Of a DNA stretch of 64,000 nt, positions 50,187 to 58,009 are shown piece after piece. The DNA is from Dysosmobacter sp. Marseille-Q4140. GTDB lineage: Bacteria; Bacillota; Clostridia; Oscillospirales; Oscillospiraceae. The notes beneath the pieces are model-generated. The model saw nothing but the letters and a program-made list of their open reading frames with translations, did no database searches and was not told the origin of the DNA. The stretch is taken from assembly GCA_018228705.1 (NCBI GenBank), contig CP073694.1, positions 1,488,001 through 1,552,000 of the forward strand, given 5' to 3'. The position numbers and the translations under genes were made by a program. Numbering within the stretch: the first letter of the stretch is position 1; the number at the start of each line of letters is the position of its first letter.

Positions 50187-52828
50187 GTGGCATCCTCCTT
50201 TTCCTGTTGGGCCTTTTCCAGAGCCGCCCGGACCGGTCTCGCCCCGGCGGCGCGGTTGTTCTGCTCCAGCACGTCGGCGATCCGGCCCTGGACCTCCTCC
50301 ACCTCCGCCCGGAAGGCGGAGGCCGACAGCCGCAATGCCCCGTGGCCCAGGATGATGAGCTGCTCCGGCCCGTCGGAGGTGGCCACACGCACCCGGTGGT
50401 GCTTTCCGATCTCATAGGTGGCCCGCTCGATATAGGCGTCCGCCGTCTCGGCCTCCTTGGTGTAGACCAGGCGGATGTTGTGGTACTTCTCCACACTGCC
50501 CTGGCCGCCCTTGACCTTGTAGGCGTCGAACACCAGGATCACCCGGCACTTGCGGTAGCCCTGGTAGTTGCAGAGGATGTCGCACAGGGCCTTCCGGGCA
50601 GCGTCCAGGTTCTCCCGGGCGATGGCCTTCAGCTCGTCCCAGGCGAAGATGATGTTGTACCCGTCCACCAGCAGATACTCCGGCCCCGTGGGCCGGGGCG
50701 GGATCGACCGCTTTTCGTCCGTCTCCCCAGATACTGGCCGCCGGGGCTTGGGCGGCGGCTGGAAGGAGCGCTGCTTCACCGGGCCGTAGGTCCGCTCGAA
50801 GATGGACTGCAATTCCTTGTCCTGGGCCAGGGTCCCGGCGTAGTCCATGGCCCGCCGGGGCCGGGGCGCCGTGTCCTCCGGCACCTCTTCCTCCTCCAGG
50901 GACACGCCGCTGGACACGTGGGCCATAGCGGGCACCTGATCCCACCTGACGTTGTACCCCGCGCCGTGGGCGCAGAACACCGAGTCGGCGGTGTTCTCCA
51001 CGTCCCGGTCCGGGTCGTAGCACAGGGCCTCCACCACGGCCTCCTGGTCGGCGCAGGGGCGGTAGCCCCCGTTCTGGCAGAAGAGCCGCCCCTGGCCACG
51101 GGTGTAGGCCGTGACCTCCCGGGCGTAATCCCGCAATGCCGCCACCGGCGCCGCGCCGGTGAGGACCGTCTCCTCGCCGAAGGTCTCCGGCGGGTCCGTC
51201 TCGCCGTTCATCCGCTGGAGGTCGCTGATGGCCCGGCCCACCTGGGCGGCGGGCAGCTCCAGCCGGAAGGTGTACCAGGGCTCCAGCAGTACGCTCTGAG
51301 CCGACATGAGCCCCTGGCGCACCGCCCGGTAGGTGGCCTGGCGGAAGTCGCCGCCCTCGGTGTGCTTGTCGTGGGCCCGGCCCGCCAGGAGGGTGATCTT
51401 CAGATCCGTGATGGGGGAGCCGGTCAGCACGCCCAGGTGCTCCTTCTCCGCCAGATGGGTCAAAATCAGCCGCTGCCAGTTCCGGTCCAGCTGGTCCTCC
51501 GGGCAGCGGGAGGCGAACACCAGTCCGCTGCCCCGGGGCAGGGGCTCCAGCAGCAGATGGACCTCCGCGTAGTGGCGCAGAGGCTCGAAGTGGCCGATGC
51601 CGACGGCCGGGGCGGCGATGGTCTCCCGGTACAAGATGGCGCCGGTGCCGAAGGTCACCTCCATGCCGAACCGGTCCCGCAGCAGCCGGCCCAAAATCTC
51701 CAGCTGCACCTCGCCCATCAGCTGCACCCGCAGTTCCTTCGCCGCCTCGCTCCAGGAGACGTGGAGCTGGGGGTCCTCCTCTTCCAGCTGCCGCAGCTTC
51801 ATAAGGGCGGTGTGGGGGTCCGTGCCCTCCGCCAGCTGCACCTGATAGGTCAGCACCGGGGACAGCACCGGCCCGGTCCACTGGCCCTCGAACCCAAGGC
51901 CCTCCCCAGGCAGGGAGCGGCTCAGGCCCGTGACAGCCACCACCGTCCCGGCGGGGGCCTCCTCCACGGTCTTGAATTTGGCGCCGGAGTAGATGCGCAG
52001 CTGGTCCGCTTTCTCCTCCCAGGCGCCGCCGGGGCCCCGGAGCAGATCCTTCACACGCAGCGTGCCGCCGGTGACTTTCAGATGGGTCAGCCGGGCGCCC
52101 TGGCCGTCCCGGGAGATCTTGTACACCCGGGCGCCGAACTCCGCCGGATAGGCCGGGGCTGGGGCGTACCGCTCCAGCCCCTCCAGGAGATCTTTCACGC
52201 CCTCCAGCTTCAGCGCCGAGCCGAAGAAGCAAGGGAACAGCGCCCGCTCCCCCACCAGCTGCCGCAGCGTCCCGTCCGTCACGGCGCCGGTATCCAGGAA
52301 CTGCTCCAGGGCCGCCTCGCCGCACACGGCGGCCTCCTCGGCCACCTGCTCCGGGGCGGCACCGAAGTCCACGCACCCGGAGGAAAGCCGCCGGCGCAGC
52401 TCCTCCAGCACCGCCGTGCGATCCGCCCCGGCCAGGTCCATCTTGTTGACAAACAGCAATACCGGCACGCCGTACCGCTCCAGCAGCCGCCACAGCGTCC
52501 GGGTGTGGGCCTGGACACCGTCGGTGCCGCTGACGACCAGCACGGCGCAGTCCAGCACCCGCAGCGTCCGCTCCGTCTCGGCGGAGAAGTCCACGTGGCC
52601 CGGCGTATCCAGCAGCGTCACCTCCGTGTCCTCCAGGGGCAGCACCGCCTGCTTGGAGAAGATGGTGATGCCCCGCTCCCGCTCCATGGCGTCGGTGTCC
52701 AGAAAGGCGTCCTTGTGGTCCACCCGGCCCAGGCGGCGGATGGCGCCGCTCTCATAGAGCAGTGCCTCGGACAAGGTGGTCTTGCCCGCGTCCACGTGGG
52801 CCAGGATGCCGATGACCAGTTTCTTCAT
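50183..52828 (-). CDS. TetM/EF-G-like ribosomal GTPase fused to a YacP/Rae1-type NYN domain
   Basis: An 881-residue fusion. The first 640 or so residues form a TetM/TetO-like translational GTPase with intact G motifs: AHVDAGKTT (10-18), RGITI (52-56), DTPGH (74-78), NKMD (128-131). The domain IV tip that in TetM reads SPVSTPADF is shorter here (TEGGDFRQATY). After a low-complexity linker (about 650-710), residues from about 715 form a NYN nuclease domain of the YacP family (LLVDGYNIIFAWDE, then ETADAYIE and ATSDG). B. subtilis YacP/Rae1 cleaves mRNA in the ribosomal A site. A ribosome-directed GTPase-nuclease is inferred. Confidence 0.85.
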   Translation of the reverse strand: MKKLVIGILAHVDAGKTTLSEALLYESGAIRRLGRVDHKDAFLDTDAMERERGITIFSKQAVLPLEDTEVTLLDTPGHVDFSAETERTLRVLDCAVLVVSGTDGVQAHTRTLWRLLERYGVPVLLFVNKMDLAGADRTAVLEELRRRLSSGCVDFGAAPEQVAEEAAVCGEAALEQFLDTGAVTDGTLRQLVGERALFPCFFGSALKLEGVKDLLEGLERYAPAPAYPAEFGARVYKISRDGQGARLTHLKVTGGTLRVKDLLRGPGGAWEEKADQLRIYSGAKFKTVEEAPAGTVVAVTGLSRSLPGEGLGFEGQWTGPVLSPVLTYQVQLAEGTDPHTALMKLRQLEEEDPQLHVSWSEAAKELRVQLMGEVQLEILGRLLRDRFGMEVTFGTGAILYRETIAAPAVGIGHFEPLRHYAEVHLLLEPLPRGSGLVFASRCPEDQLDRNWQRLILTHLAEKEHLGVLTGSPITDLKITLLAGRAHDKHTEGGDFRQATYRAVRQGLMSAQSVLLEPWYTFRLELPAAQVGRAISDLQRMNGETDPPETFGEETVLTGAAPVAALRDYAREVTAYTRGQGRLFCQNGGYRPCADQEAVVEALCYDPDRDVENTADSVFCAHGAGYNVRWDQVPAMAHVSSGVSLEEEEVPEDTAPRPRRAMDYAGTLAQDKELQSIFERTYGPVKQRSFQPPPKPRRPVSGETDEKRSIPPRPTGPEYLLVDGYNIIFAWDELKAIARENLDAARKALCDILCNYQGYRKCRVILVFDAYKVKGGQGSVEKYHNIRLVYTKEAETADAYIERATYEIGKHHRVRVATSDGPEQLIILGHGALRLSASAFRAEVEEVQGRIADVLEQNNRAAGARPVRAALEKAQQEKEDAT

Positions 52829-52856
52829 GGTCTCACTCCAACAATGGTTTTTTGGT

Positions 52857-52885
52857 ATCATATCATGTCCCGCCCGGCGGCGCAA
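52857..52885 (-). promoter_or_regulatory. Promoter of the GTPase-NYN/lspA operon
   Basis: Minus-strand TTGCGC (52880-52885), 17 bp, TGA-TATGAT (52857-52862, extended -10). Leader of about 25 nt, so no attenuator of the tetM type is present. Confidence 0.65.
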
Positions 52886-52896
52886 GACGCCCGCCC

Positions 52897-52925
52897 TTGC
52901 AATGGAGCGGAGGGCGTGCTACCAT
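52897..52925 (+). promoter_or_regulatory. Promoter of the VWA-MoxR locus
   Basis: TTGCAA (52897-52902), 17 bp, TGC-TACCAT (52920-52925, extended -10), back-to-back with the GTPase promoter. Confidence 0.6.
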
Positions 52926-52977
52926 AGACCTGTGTCCGCCGGACCCGCTCCGGCGGCGGAAAGGACGGTGAGGGGAC

Positions 52978-54390
52978 ATGGAGGATCATGTGGCGGCCTT
53001 CCGCCGGGCGGACGGCCTGGCCCGGGAGGTGCTGGATCTGGCTCGGAGCACCCTTCTGGTGCACCTGCGGTTTCTGGACCTGGCCCTGAGCCGGTTCACC
53101 CCCGTCTCCTATCCCGGCACCCTGGCCACCGACGGCCAGAAGCTCTTTTACGATGTCTACTACCTGCTCAACGCCTACCGCCAGGAGCAGAATCGCCCGG
53201 TGCGGGACTATCTGCACATGGTGCTCCACTGCGTGTTCCACCACCTCTTCACCGGCCCCGGCATCGACCGCCGGTGCTGGGATCTGGCCTGCGACATCGC
53301 TGTGGAGGCCGCCATCCGGGACCTGGACCTGCCCTGCGCCGCCTGCCGGCGGGACAGGGCCCAGGAGGAGACCCTGGCGGCCCTGGCGGAGCAGGTCCAC
53401 CCCCTGACGGCAGAAAAGCTCTACCGCCACTTCCTGGACCAGAACCTGCGCCCGGACCAGACCGCCCAGCTGCGCCAGCCCTTCCTGGCGGACGACCACC
53501 GGGCCTGGTATCTGCCCGTCAAGGGCGGGTCCAGCGCCGGAGGCGAGGGACAGGAACCCCCGCCGGAGGGCGGCATCCCCGCCCGGGACAAGCAGGGCCG
53601 GGGCGGGTCCAGCGCCCGCCGCAAGCAGGATCCCCCCTCCGGGACCGAGGAGCGGAAGGAGCTGGAAAAGGCCTGGAAGGAGATCAGCCGCCGGATCCAG
53701 GTGGATCTGGAGACCGCCTCCCGCCGCCACGGCCTGGACGCCGGGTCCCTGGTCCAGAGCCTGCGGCCCGTGACCCGGGAGCACTACGACTACGCTGACT
53801 TCCTGCGCCGCTATATGTCCCTGGGCGAGGTGGTGCAGGTCAACAACGACGAGTTCGACTACATCTTCTACACCTACGGTCTCTCCCTCTACGGCAACAT
53901 GCCCCTGGTGGAGCCCCTGGAGTACAAGGAGGTCCGCCGCATCCGGGAGTTCGTGGTGGCCATCGACACCTCCGGCTCCGTCAGCGGGGACCTGGTCCAG
54001 CGGTTCGTCACCAAGACCTACAACATCCTGCGCCAGCAGGAGAACTTCTTCACCAAGATCAACCTCCACATCATCCAGTGCGACGCCCAGATCCAGGAGG
54101 ACGCCCACATCACCTGCCAGAGGGACTTTGAGGACTACCTGGCCCATATGGAGCTCCACGGCTTCGGCGGCACGGACTTCCGGCCGGTGTTCCAGTACGT
54201 GGACCAGCTGATCCGCGACGGGGCCTTCACCAACCTGCGGGGGATGATCTACTTCACCGACGGAGCGGGCATTTTCCCGGAGCGCAAGCCAGACTACGAC
54301 GCCGCCTTCGTCTTTGTGGGCGACGAGGGCCTGGACCCCGACGTACCGGTGTGGGCCATCAAGCTGGTGCTGCAAAGCGAGGAGATCTGA
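52978..54390 (+). CDS. DUF2201 putative metallopeptidase with VWA-like domain
   Basis: A 470-residue protein with an N-terminal putative metallopeptidase domain containing HMVLHCVFHH (HxxxH at 80/84) and a C-terminal VWA-like domain with the MIDAS motif DTSGS near 328-332, GFGGTDF near 394 and YFTDGAG near 427. A basic/glycine-rich linker (about 180-220) joins them. Such proteins pair with MoxR AAA+ ATPases; the MoxR gene is three genes downstream. GGTGAGGGGAC precedes the ATG. Likely the substrate-binding or effector partner of the ATPase. Confidence 0.88.
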   Translation: MEDHVAAFRRADGLAREVLDLARSTLLVHLRFLDLALSRFTPVSYPGTLATDGQKLFYDVYYLLNAYRQEQNRPVRDYLHMVLHCVFHHLFTGPGIDRRCWDLACDIAVEAAIRDLDLPCAACRRDRAQEETLAALAEQVHPLTAEKLYRHFLDQNLRPDQTAQLRQPFLADDHRAWYLPVKGGSSAGGEGQEPPPEGGIPARDKQGRGGSSARRKQDPPSGTEERKELEKAWKEISRRIQVDLETASRRHGLDAGSLVQSLRPVTREHYDYADFLRRYMSLGEVVQVNNDEFDYIFYTYGLSLYGNMPLVEPLEYKEVRRIREFVVAIDTSGSVSGDLVQRFVTKTYNILRQQENFFTKINLHIIQCDAQIQEDAHITCQRDFEDYLAHMELHGFGGTDFRPVFQYVDQLIRDGAFTNLRGMIYFTDGAGIFPERKPDYDAAFVFVGDEGLDPDVPVWAIKLVLQSEEI

Positions 54391-54392
54391 CC

Positions 54393-55292
54393 ATGGAGAC
54401 AAGGGAACAGGGCCCCCTCCGGATCGAGGGGACCAGGGCTGCGGTGGCCGCCCCGGGCCCCGTGGTGTGTCTGCGGGCCGAGGACGCCGCGGGCCTGGGC
54501 GGCGTGGAGACGCTGGTGATCCCGGAGAGGATCCGCAGCTTCTCCGGCCTGGAGCGGCTGAGCGGCCTGCGAACGGTGGAGTGCCTGGGCGGCGGCGACG
54601 TGCTGGGCCTGGAGGAGGGCATCGCCTGGCTGGCCGGGGACACGGAGGACGACGAGGTGCTCCTCCACCGCCTGGCCACCAACCTGCTGGCGGCGCCGCC
54701 CATGAGCGGCACCCTCACGGCTATCTTCGCCCCCCGGCTGCGGCCGCCCCAGGCCCTGCCCGCCTACGGGCGGCTGCTGGCGGCCATCGACGATCTGGCG
54801 GCGTGCAGCAACGGCCGCCAGGACTCCGCCCGGATGAACGTGATCCTCTGCCGCAGCTACGCGGCCCTTAAGCACCTGGAGTACGCCTTTTCCATGGGCT
54901 GCTCCGCCGCGGATCCGCCCTACTCCGCCCAGACGGCGTCCTGTTACGGAGCAGCCCGCCCCACCCCCCGGCAGCAGCTGCTCTACGCCCTGGCCCTGGG
55001 CCTGGGGAACTCCTACGAGACCTTCTACACCGCCGACGGTCCCCACGGCTACCACCATATGCGCAGCTGGACGGCCTACCTGGACTTTCTCTCCGGCCAG
55101 CTGCACCTGGAGGATACGGAGGAGCTGCGGTCGCTGCTGGTCTCCCTGGAGGCGGCGGGGCTGCTGGGGCCCGCCGTCCGGTCCGAGGCGGCGGAGCTGC
55201 TGGCCCGGGCCCGTCTGACCGACGCCACCGCCTGCCTGCTGGCCCTGGGCGGCGCCCCGGCAGCAGATCCGGAGTCAGAATTCTCACTGTGA
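54393..55292 (+). CDS. Uncharacterised paralog A of the VWA-MoxR locus
   Basis: A 299-residue soluble protein with no domain I recognise. It begins 2 bp after the VWA gene stop, with GAGGAG inside the upstream gene as ribosome binding site. The N-terminal part is leucine-rich and strand-like (VETLVIPERIRSFSGLERL, LRTVECLGGGDVLGLEE). The rest is helical with ALKHLEYAFSMG and ends DPESEFSL. The same layout and the same ending occur in the next gene, so the two arose by tandem duplication. It is probably a specificity or adaptor subunit of the MoxR machine; this is inference from position. Confidence 0.7.
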   Translation: METREQGPLRIEGTRAAVAAPGPVVCLRAEDAAGLGGVETLVIPERIRSFSGLERLSGLRTVECLGGGDVLGLEEGIAWLAGDTEDDEVLLHRLATNLLAAPPMSGTLTAIFAPRLRPPQALPAYGRLLAAIDDLAACSNGRQDSARMNVILCRSYAALKHLEYAFSMGCSAADPPYSAQTASCYGAARPTPRQQLLYALALGLGNSYETFYTADGPHGYHHMRSWTAYLDFLSGQLHLEDTEELRSLLVSLEAAGLLGPAVRSEAAELLARARLTDATACLLALGGAPAADPESEFSL

Positions 55293-55308
55293 GCAAGGAG
55301 GTCCCGCC

Positions 55309-56202
55309 ATGCGTCCCATCTCCCCGCCTCTTGCGGTCCACGGCATCCGGGCGGAGGTGACCGCCCCGGAGGCGGTGGTGCGCCTTGTCCCGGCCCCCGC
55401 CTGGGAGGCCGTGGAGGAGCTGACCGTCCCCGCCCATGTGACCGCCCTCTACGGCCTGGGGGCCCTGCCCCGACTGCGGTCCCTGCGCTACGAGGGCCGG
55501 GCGGACCTGCTGGGTCTGGGGGAGCTGCTGGCGTGGCTGGCGGGCGGTGCCGGGGACGACACCCGCTTCCTCACCCGGATCGCCATGGACCTCCGCTCCG
55601 GCGCGCCGCTGCCACCGGAGCTGATGGTATTCTCCGCTCCCCGGATGGTTCCCTTTTTTGCCCTGGACGACTACGGGCGGCTGCTGGAGCTGATGGAGGA
55701 CGTGATCGAGCGCAGCGCCGGCTACGGCCGCCAGGACGTGTGCCTCTGCGCCCTGTGCGGCGGGCGGCTCAAGCAGCTGGAATACGCCCTGTGCCTGGGC
55801 TATACCGCGGCAGCGGCGGACTACGAGGCGGATATCGCCGCCCTCTACTCCCCCGACCGCCGCTTCTCCGGCCTGGAGCGGCTGCTCTACGGGCTCTCCG
55901 TTCTGGAAGGCCTCTCCTACCGGGACTTCTACGCCCTTCAGGGTGACCACGCCTACGGCCACCTCCGCAGCATGGACCGGTACGCCGCCTTTTTGCGCCA
56001 AAAGCTGCCCCTGACGGACAGTCCCCAGCTCCACGCCCGCCTAGAGCGCCTGCTGGAGCTGGGGGTGCTGGACCGCGCCGGATGCCCGGAGGCGGTGGAG
56101 CTGCTGCTCTCCCGCCGCCTGACGGAGGCCGCCGCCCTCCTGCTGGACCGGGGGCGGCAGCTGGGCGCCGCAGCCGACCCGGAGGCGGAGTTCTCCCTTT
56201 GA
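55309..56202 (+). CDS. Uncharacterised paralog B of the VWA-MoxR locus
   Basis: A 297-residue paralog of the preceding gene. Matching landmarks are VEELTVPAHVTALYGLGALPRL against VETLVIPERIRSFSGLERL, LLGLGELLAWLAGGAGDD against VLGLEEGIAWLAGDTEDD, LKQLEYALCLG against LKHLEYAFSMG, and the C-terminal DPEAEFSL against DPESEFSL. GCAAGGAGG precedes the ATG. The shared DPE-x-EFSL tail suggests a conserved docking peptide. Confidence 0.7.
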   Translation: MRPISPPLAVHGIRAEVTAPEAVVRLVPAPAWEAVEELTVPAHVTALYGLGALPRLRSLRYEGRADLLGLGELLAWLAGGAGDDTRFLTRIAMDLRSGAPLPPELMVFSAPRMVPFFALDDYGRLLELMEDVIERSAGYGRQDVCLCALCGGRLKQLEYALCLGYTAAAADYEADIAALYSPDRRFSGLERLLYGLSVLEGLSYRDFYALQGDHAYGHLRSMDRYAAFLRQKLPLTDSPQLHARLERLLELGVLDRAGCPEAVELLLSRRLTEAAALLLDRGRQLGAAADPEAEFSL

Positions 56203-56233
56203 AATCAACCAACATCTTACACAGAAAGCCGGG

Positions 56234-57745
56234 ATGCAGGATATGAACATCCAAGAAGCCAAGGAACAGATCAAAAACGCCATGACCGCCTACTTCACCA
56301 AGGACGAGTTCGGCCGCTATGCCGTCCGTCCGGAGAAGCAGCGCCCTGTATTTCTGATGGGCCCGCCGGGCATCGGCAAGACCGCCGTCATGGAGCAGAT
56401 CGCCCAGGAGCTGGACGTGGCCCTGGTGTCCTACTCCATGACCCACCACACCCGCCAGAGTGCCCTGGGCCTGCCCTTCATCGAGAAGAAGGTCTTTGAC
56501 GGCAAGGAGTACCAGGTCTCCGAGTACACCATGAGCGAGATCATCGCCGCCATCTACGAGACCATGGAGGAGAGCGGCAAGCGGGAGGGCATTTTGTTCC
56601 TGGACGAGATCAACTGCGTATCCGAGACCCTGGCCCCCTCCATGCTGCAATTTCTGCAGTACAAGATCTTCGGCCGCCACCGGGTACCCGACGGCTGGAT
56701 CGTGGTCACCGCCGGCAATCCGCCGGAGTACAACAAGTCCGTTCGGGAGTTCGACATCGTCACCTGGGACCGGCTCAAGCGCATCGACGTGGAGCCGGAC
56801 TTCGACGCCTGGAAGTCCTTCGCCCTGCAAAAGGGCGTCCACCCGGCGGTGCTGACTTACCTGGAGATCCGCAAGGGGGATTTCTACAAGGTGGAGTCCA
56901 CCGTCAGCGGCAAGCAGTTCGTCACCGCCCGGGGCTGGGACGATCTGAGCCAGATGCTGCACCTGTATGAGAAGAACGGCCTGCCCGTAGATGAGAAGCT
57001 GGTGGGCCAGTATCTGCAAAACCCCCGCATCGCCAAGGAGTTCGCCATCTATTACGACCTGTTCAACAAATACCGCAGTGACTATCAGGTGGACAAGATC
57101 CTCGCCGGCAAGGCCCCCGCCGCCGTGAAGAAGCGGGCCAAGGCCGCCAAGTTCGACGAGCGGCTGTCCCTGCTGGGGCTGCTGCTGGACGCGGCCGTCC
57201 GCCCCCTGCGCGCCGTGGCGGAGACGGAGGACGCCCTCCGTCTGCTGCTGGAGGCCCTGCGGGCCGTGAAGGCTGGGATGGCGTCGCCGGACGCCGACAT
57301 CCAGGCCCTGCTGGACGCCCAGCTCTCGGCCCAGCAGTCCCTTCTGGACAGCGCCCGCCGGGCCGGCAGCCTGTCCCAGGAGCAGGAGCGGGCCCGGGAG
57401 CGGACCATGGCGGCTCTGCGCAGGCACAAACAGCTGGCCGCCAAGGCCCCGGACGATCCCTTTGCCGCCGTCAAGGCGGACTTCGACGGCGCCGTGGCGG
57501 ACATGAAGCGCCGGGCGGAGGCAGCCGGAGCCCAGCTGACCCACCTGTTCGGCTTCTGCGAGGCGGTCTTTGGAGACGGCCAGGAGATGCTGATCCTGGT
57601 GACGGAGCTGACCATGGACCCCAGCGCCGCCCGGTTCATCAGCCGCTACGGCTGCGAGGCCTACTTCGCCCACAACAAGGAGCTGCTGTTCTACGAGCGC
57701 CAGCGGGAGATCCTCTCCCAGCTGGACCAGCTGGAGCTGCCCTGA
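56234..57745 (+). CDS. MoxR-type AAA+ ATPase
   Basis: A 503-residue AAA+ ATPase of the MoxR type. Walker A is GPPGIGKTA (43-51), Walker B ILFLDEINC (about 118-126), sensor 1 lies in VVTAGNPPEYNKS and the Arg-finger region follows in WDRLKRI. A long charged helical C-terminal region (about 310-500) is larger than in minimal MoxR proteins and may bind partners. Last gene of the four-gene locus; MoxR ATPases act as chaperones with VWA proteins. Confidence 0.9.
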   Translation: MQDMNIQEAKEQIKNAMTAYFTKDEFGRYAVRPEKQRPVFLMGPPGIGKTAVMEQIAQELDVALVSYSMTHHTRQSALGLPFIEKKVFDGKEYQVSEYTMSEIIAAIYETMEESGKREGILFLDEINCVSETLAPSMLQFLQYKIFGRHRVPDGWIVVTAGNPPEYNKSVREFDIVTWDRLKRIDVEPDFDAWKSFALQKGVHPAVLTYLEIRKGDFYKVESTVSGKQFVTARGWDDLSQMLHLYEKNGLPVDEKLVGQYLQNPRIAKEFAIYYDLFNKYRSDYQVDKILAGKAPAAVKKRAKAAKFDERLSLLGLLLDAAVRPLRAVAETEDALRLLLEALRAVKAGMASPDADIQALLDAQLSAQQSLLDSARRAGSLSQEQERARERTMAALRRHKQLAAKAPDDPFAAVKADFDGAVADMKRRAEAAGAQLTHLFGFCEAVFGDGQEMLILVTELTMDPSAARFISRYGCEAYFAHNKELLFYERQREILSQLDQLELP

Positions 57746-57953
57746 CGCCCGGCAGCAGACCGTCGCCCCCGCAGGAAATCTCTTTCACACGGGAGCTGTT
57801 TTAAGACACTTTCTGCGACGCCGGTTTCCCGTTCATTCACTTTTGGCTGCCGCTTGCCCGCATACCGCCAGCAAAGTCCCCGGCATACCGCCGCTCTGGG
57901 TAAAATGCTCCACACACAACACCGCCGGCCTCGTCGCTCCGGCGGTCAACCGC
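57746..57953. other. Intergenic stretch with no gene
   Basis: No coding signal on either strand. It contains an ACCGCCGG/CCGGCGGT hairpin with a 10-base loop (57921-57946) and nothing else I can support. Confidence 0.5.
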
Positions 57954-57994
57954 AAAAAGCCACCGGAGAGGGATCCCCTCTCCGGTGGCTCTTT
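57954..57994. terminator. Bidirectional terminator
   Basis: AGCCACCGGAGAGGG, loop ATC, perfect 15-bp stem flanked by AAAAA and CTTTT, between MoxR and the convergent PrpR-like gene. Confidence 0.9.
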
Positions 57995-58009
57995 TACTTG
58001 TCATCGCTC

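Noticed and set aside
50183-52828. Calling this gene a tetracycline resistance determinant
   Set aside because: The domain IV loop differs from TetM/TetO, there is a C-terminal nuclease domain, and no tetM-type leader attenuator is present.
52978-57745. Magnesium or cobalt chelatase genes
   Set aside because: The AAA+ and VWA pair resembles chelatase subunits in general architecture, but there is no large catalytic subunit or tetrapyrrole gene, and the VWA protein carries a DUF2201 metallopeptidase-like domain.
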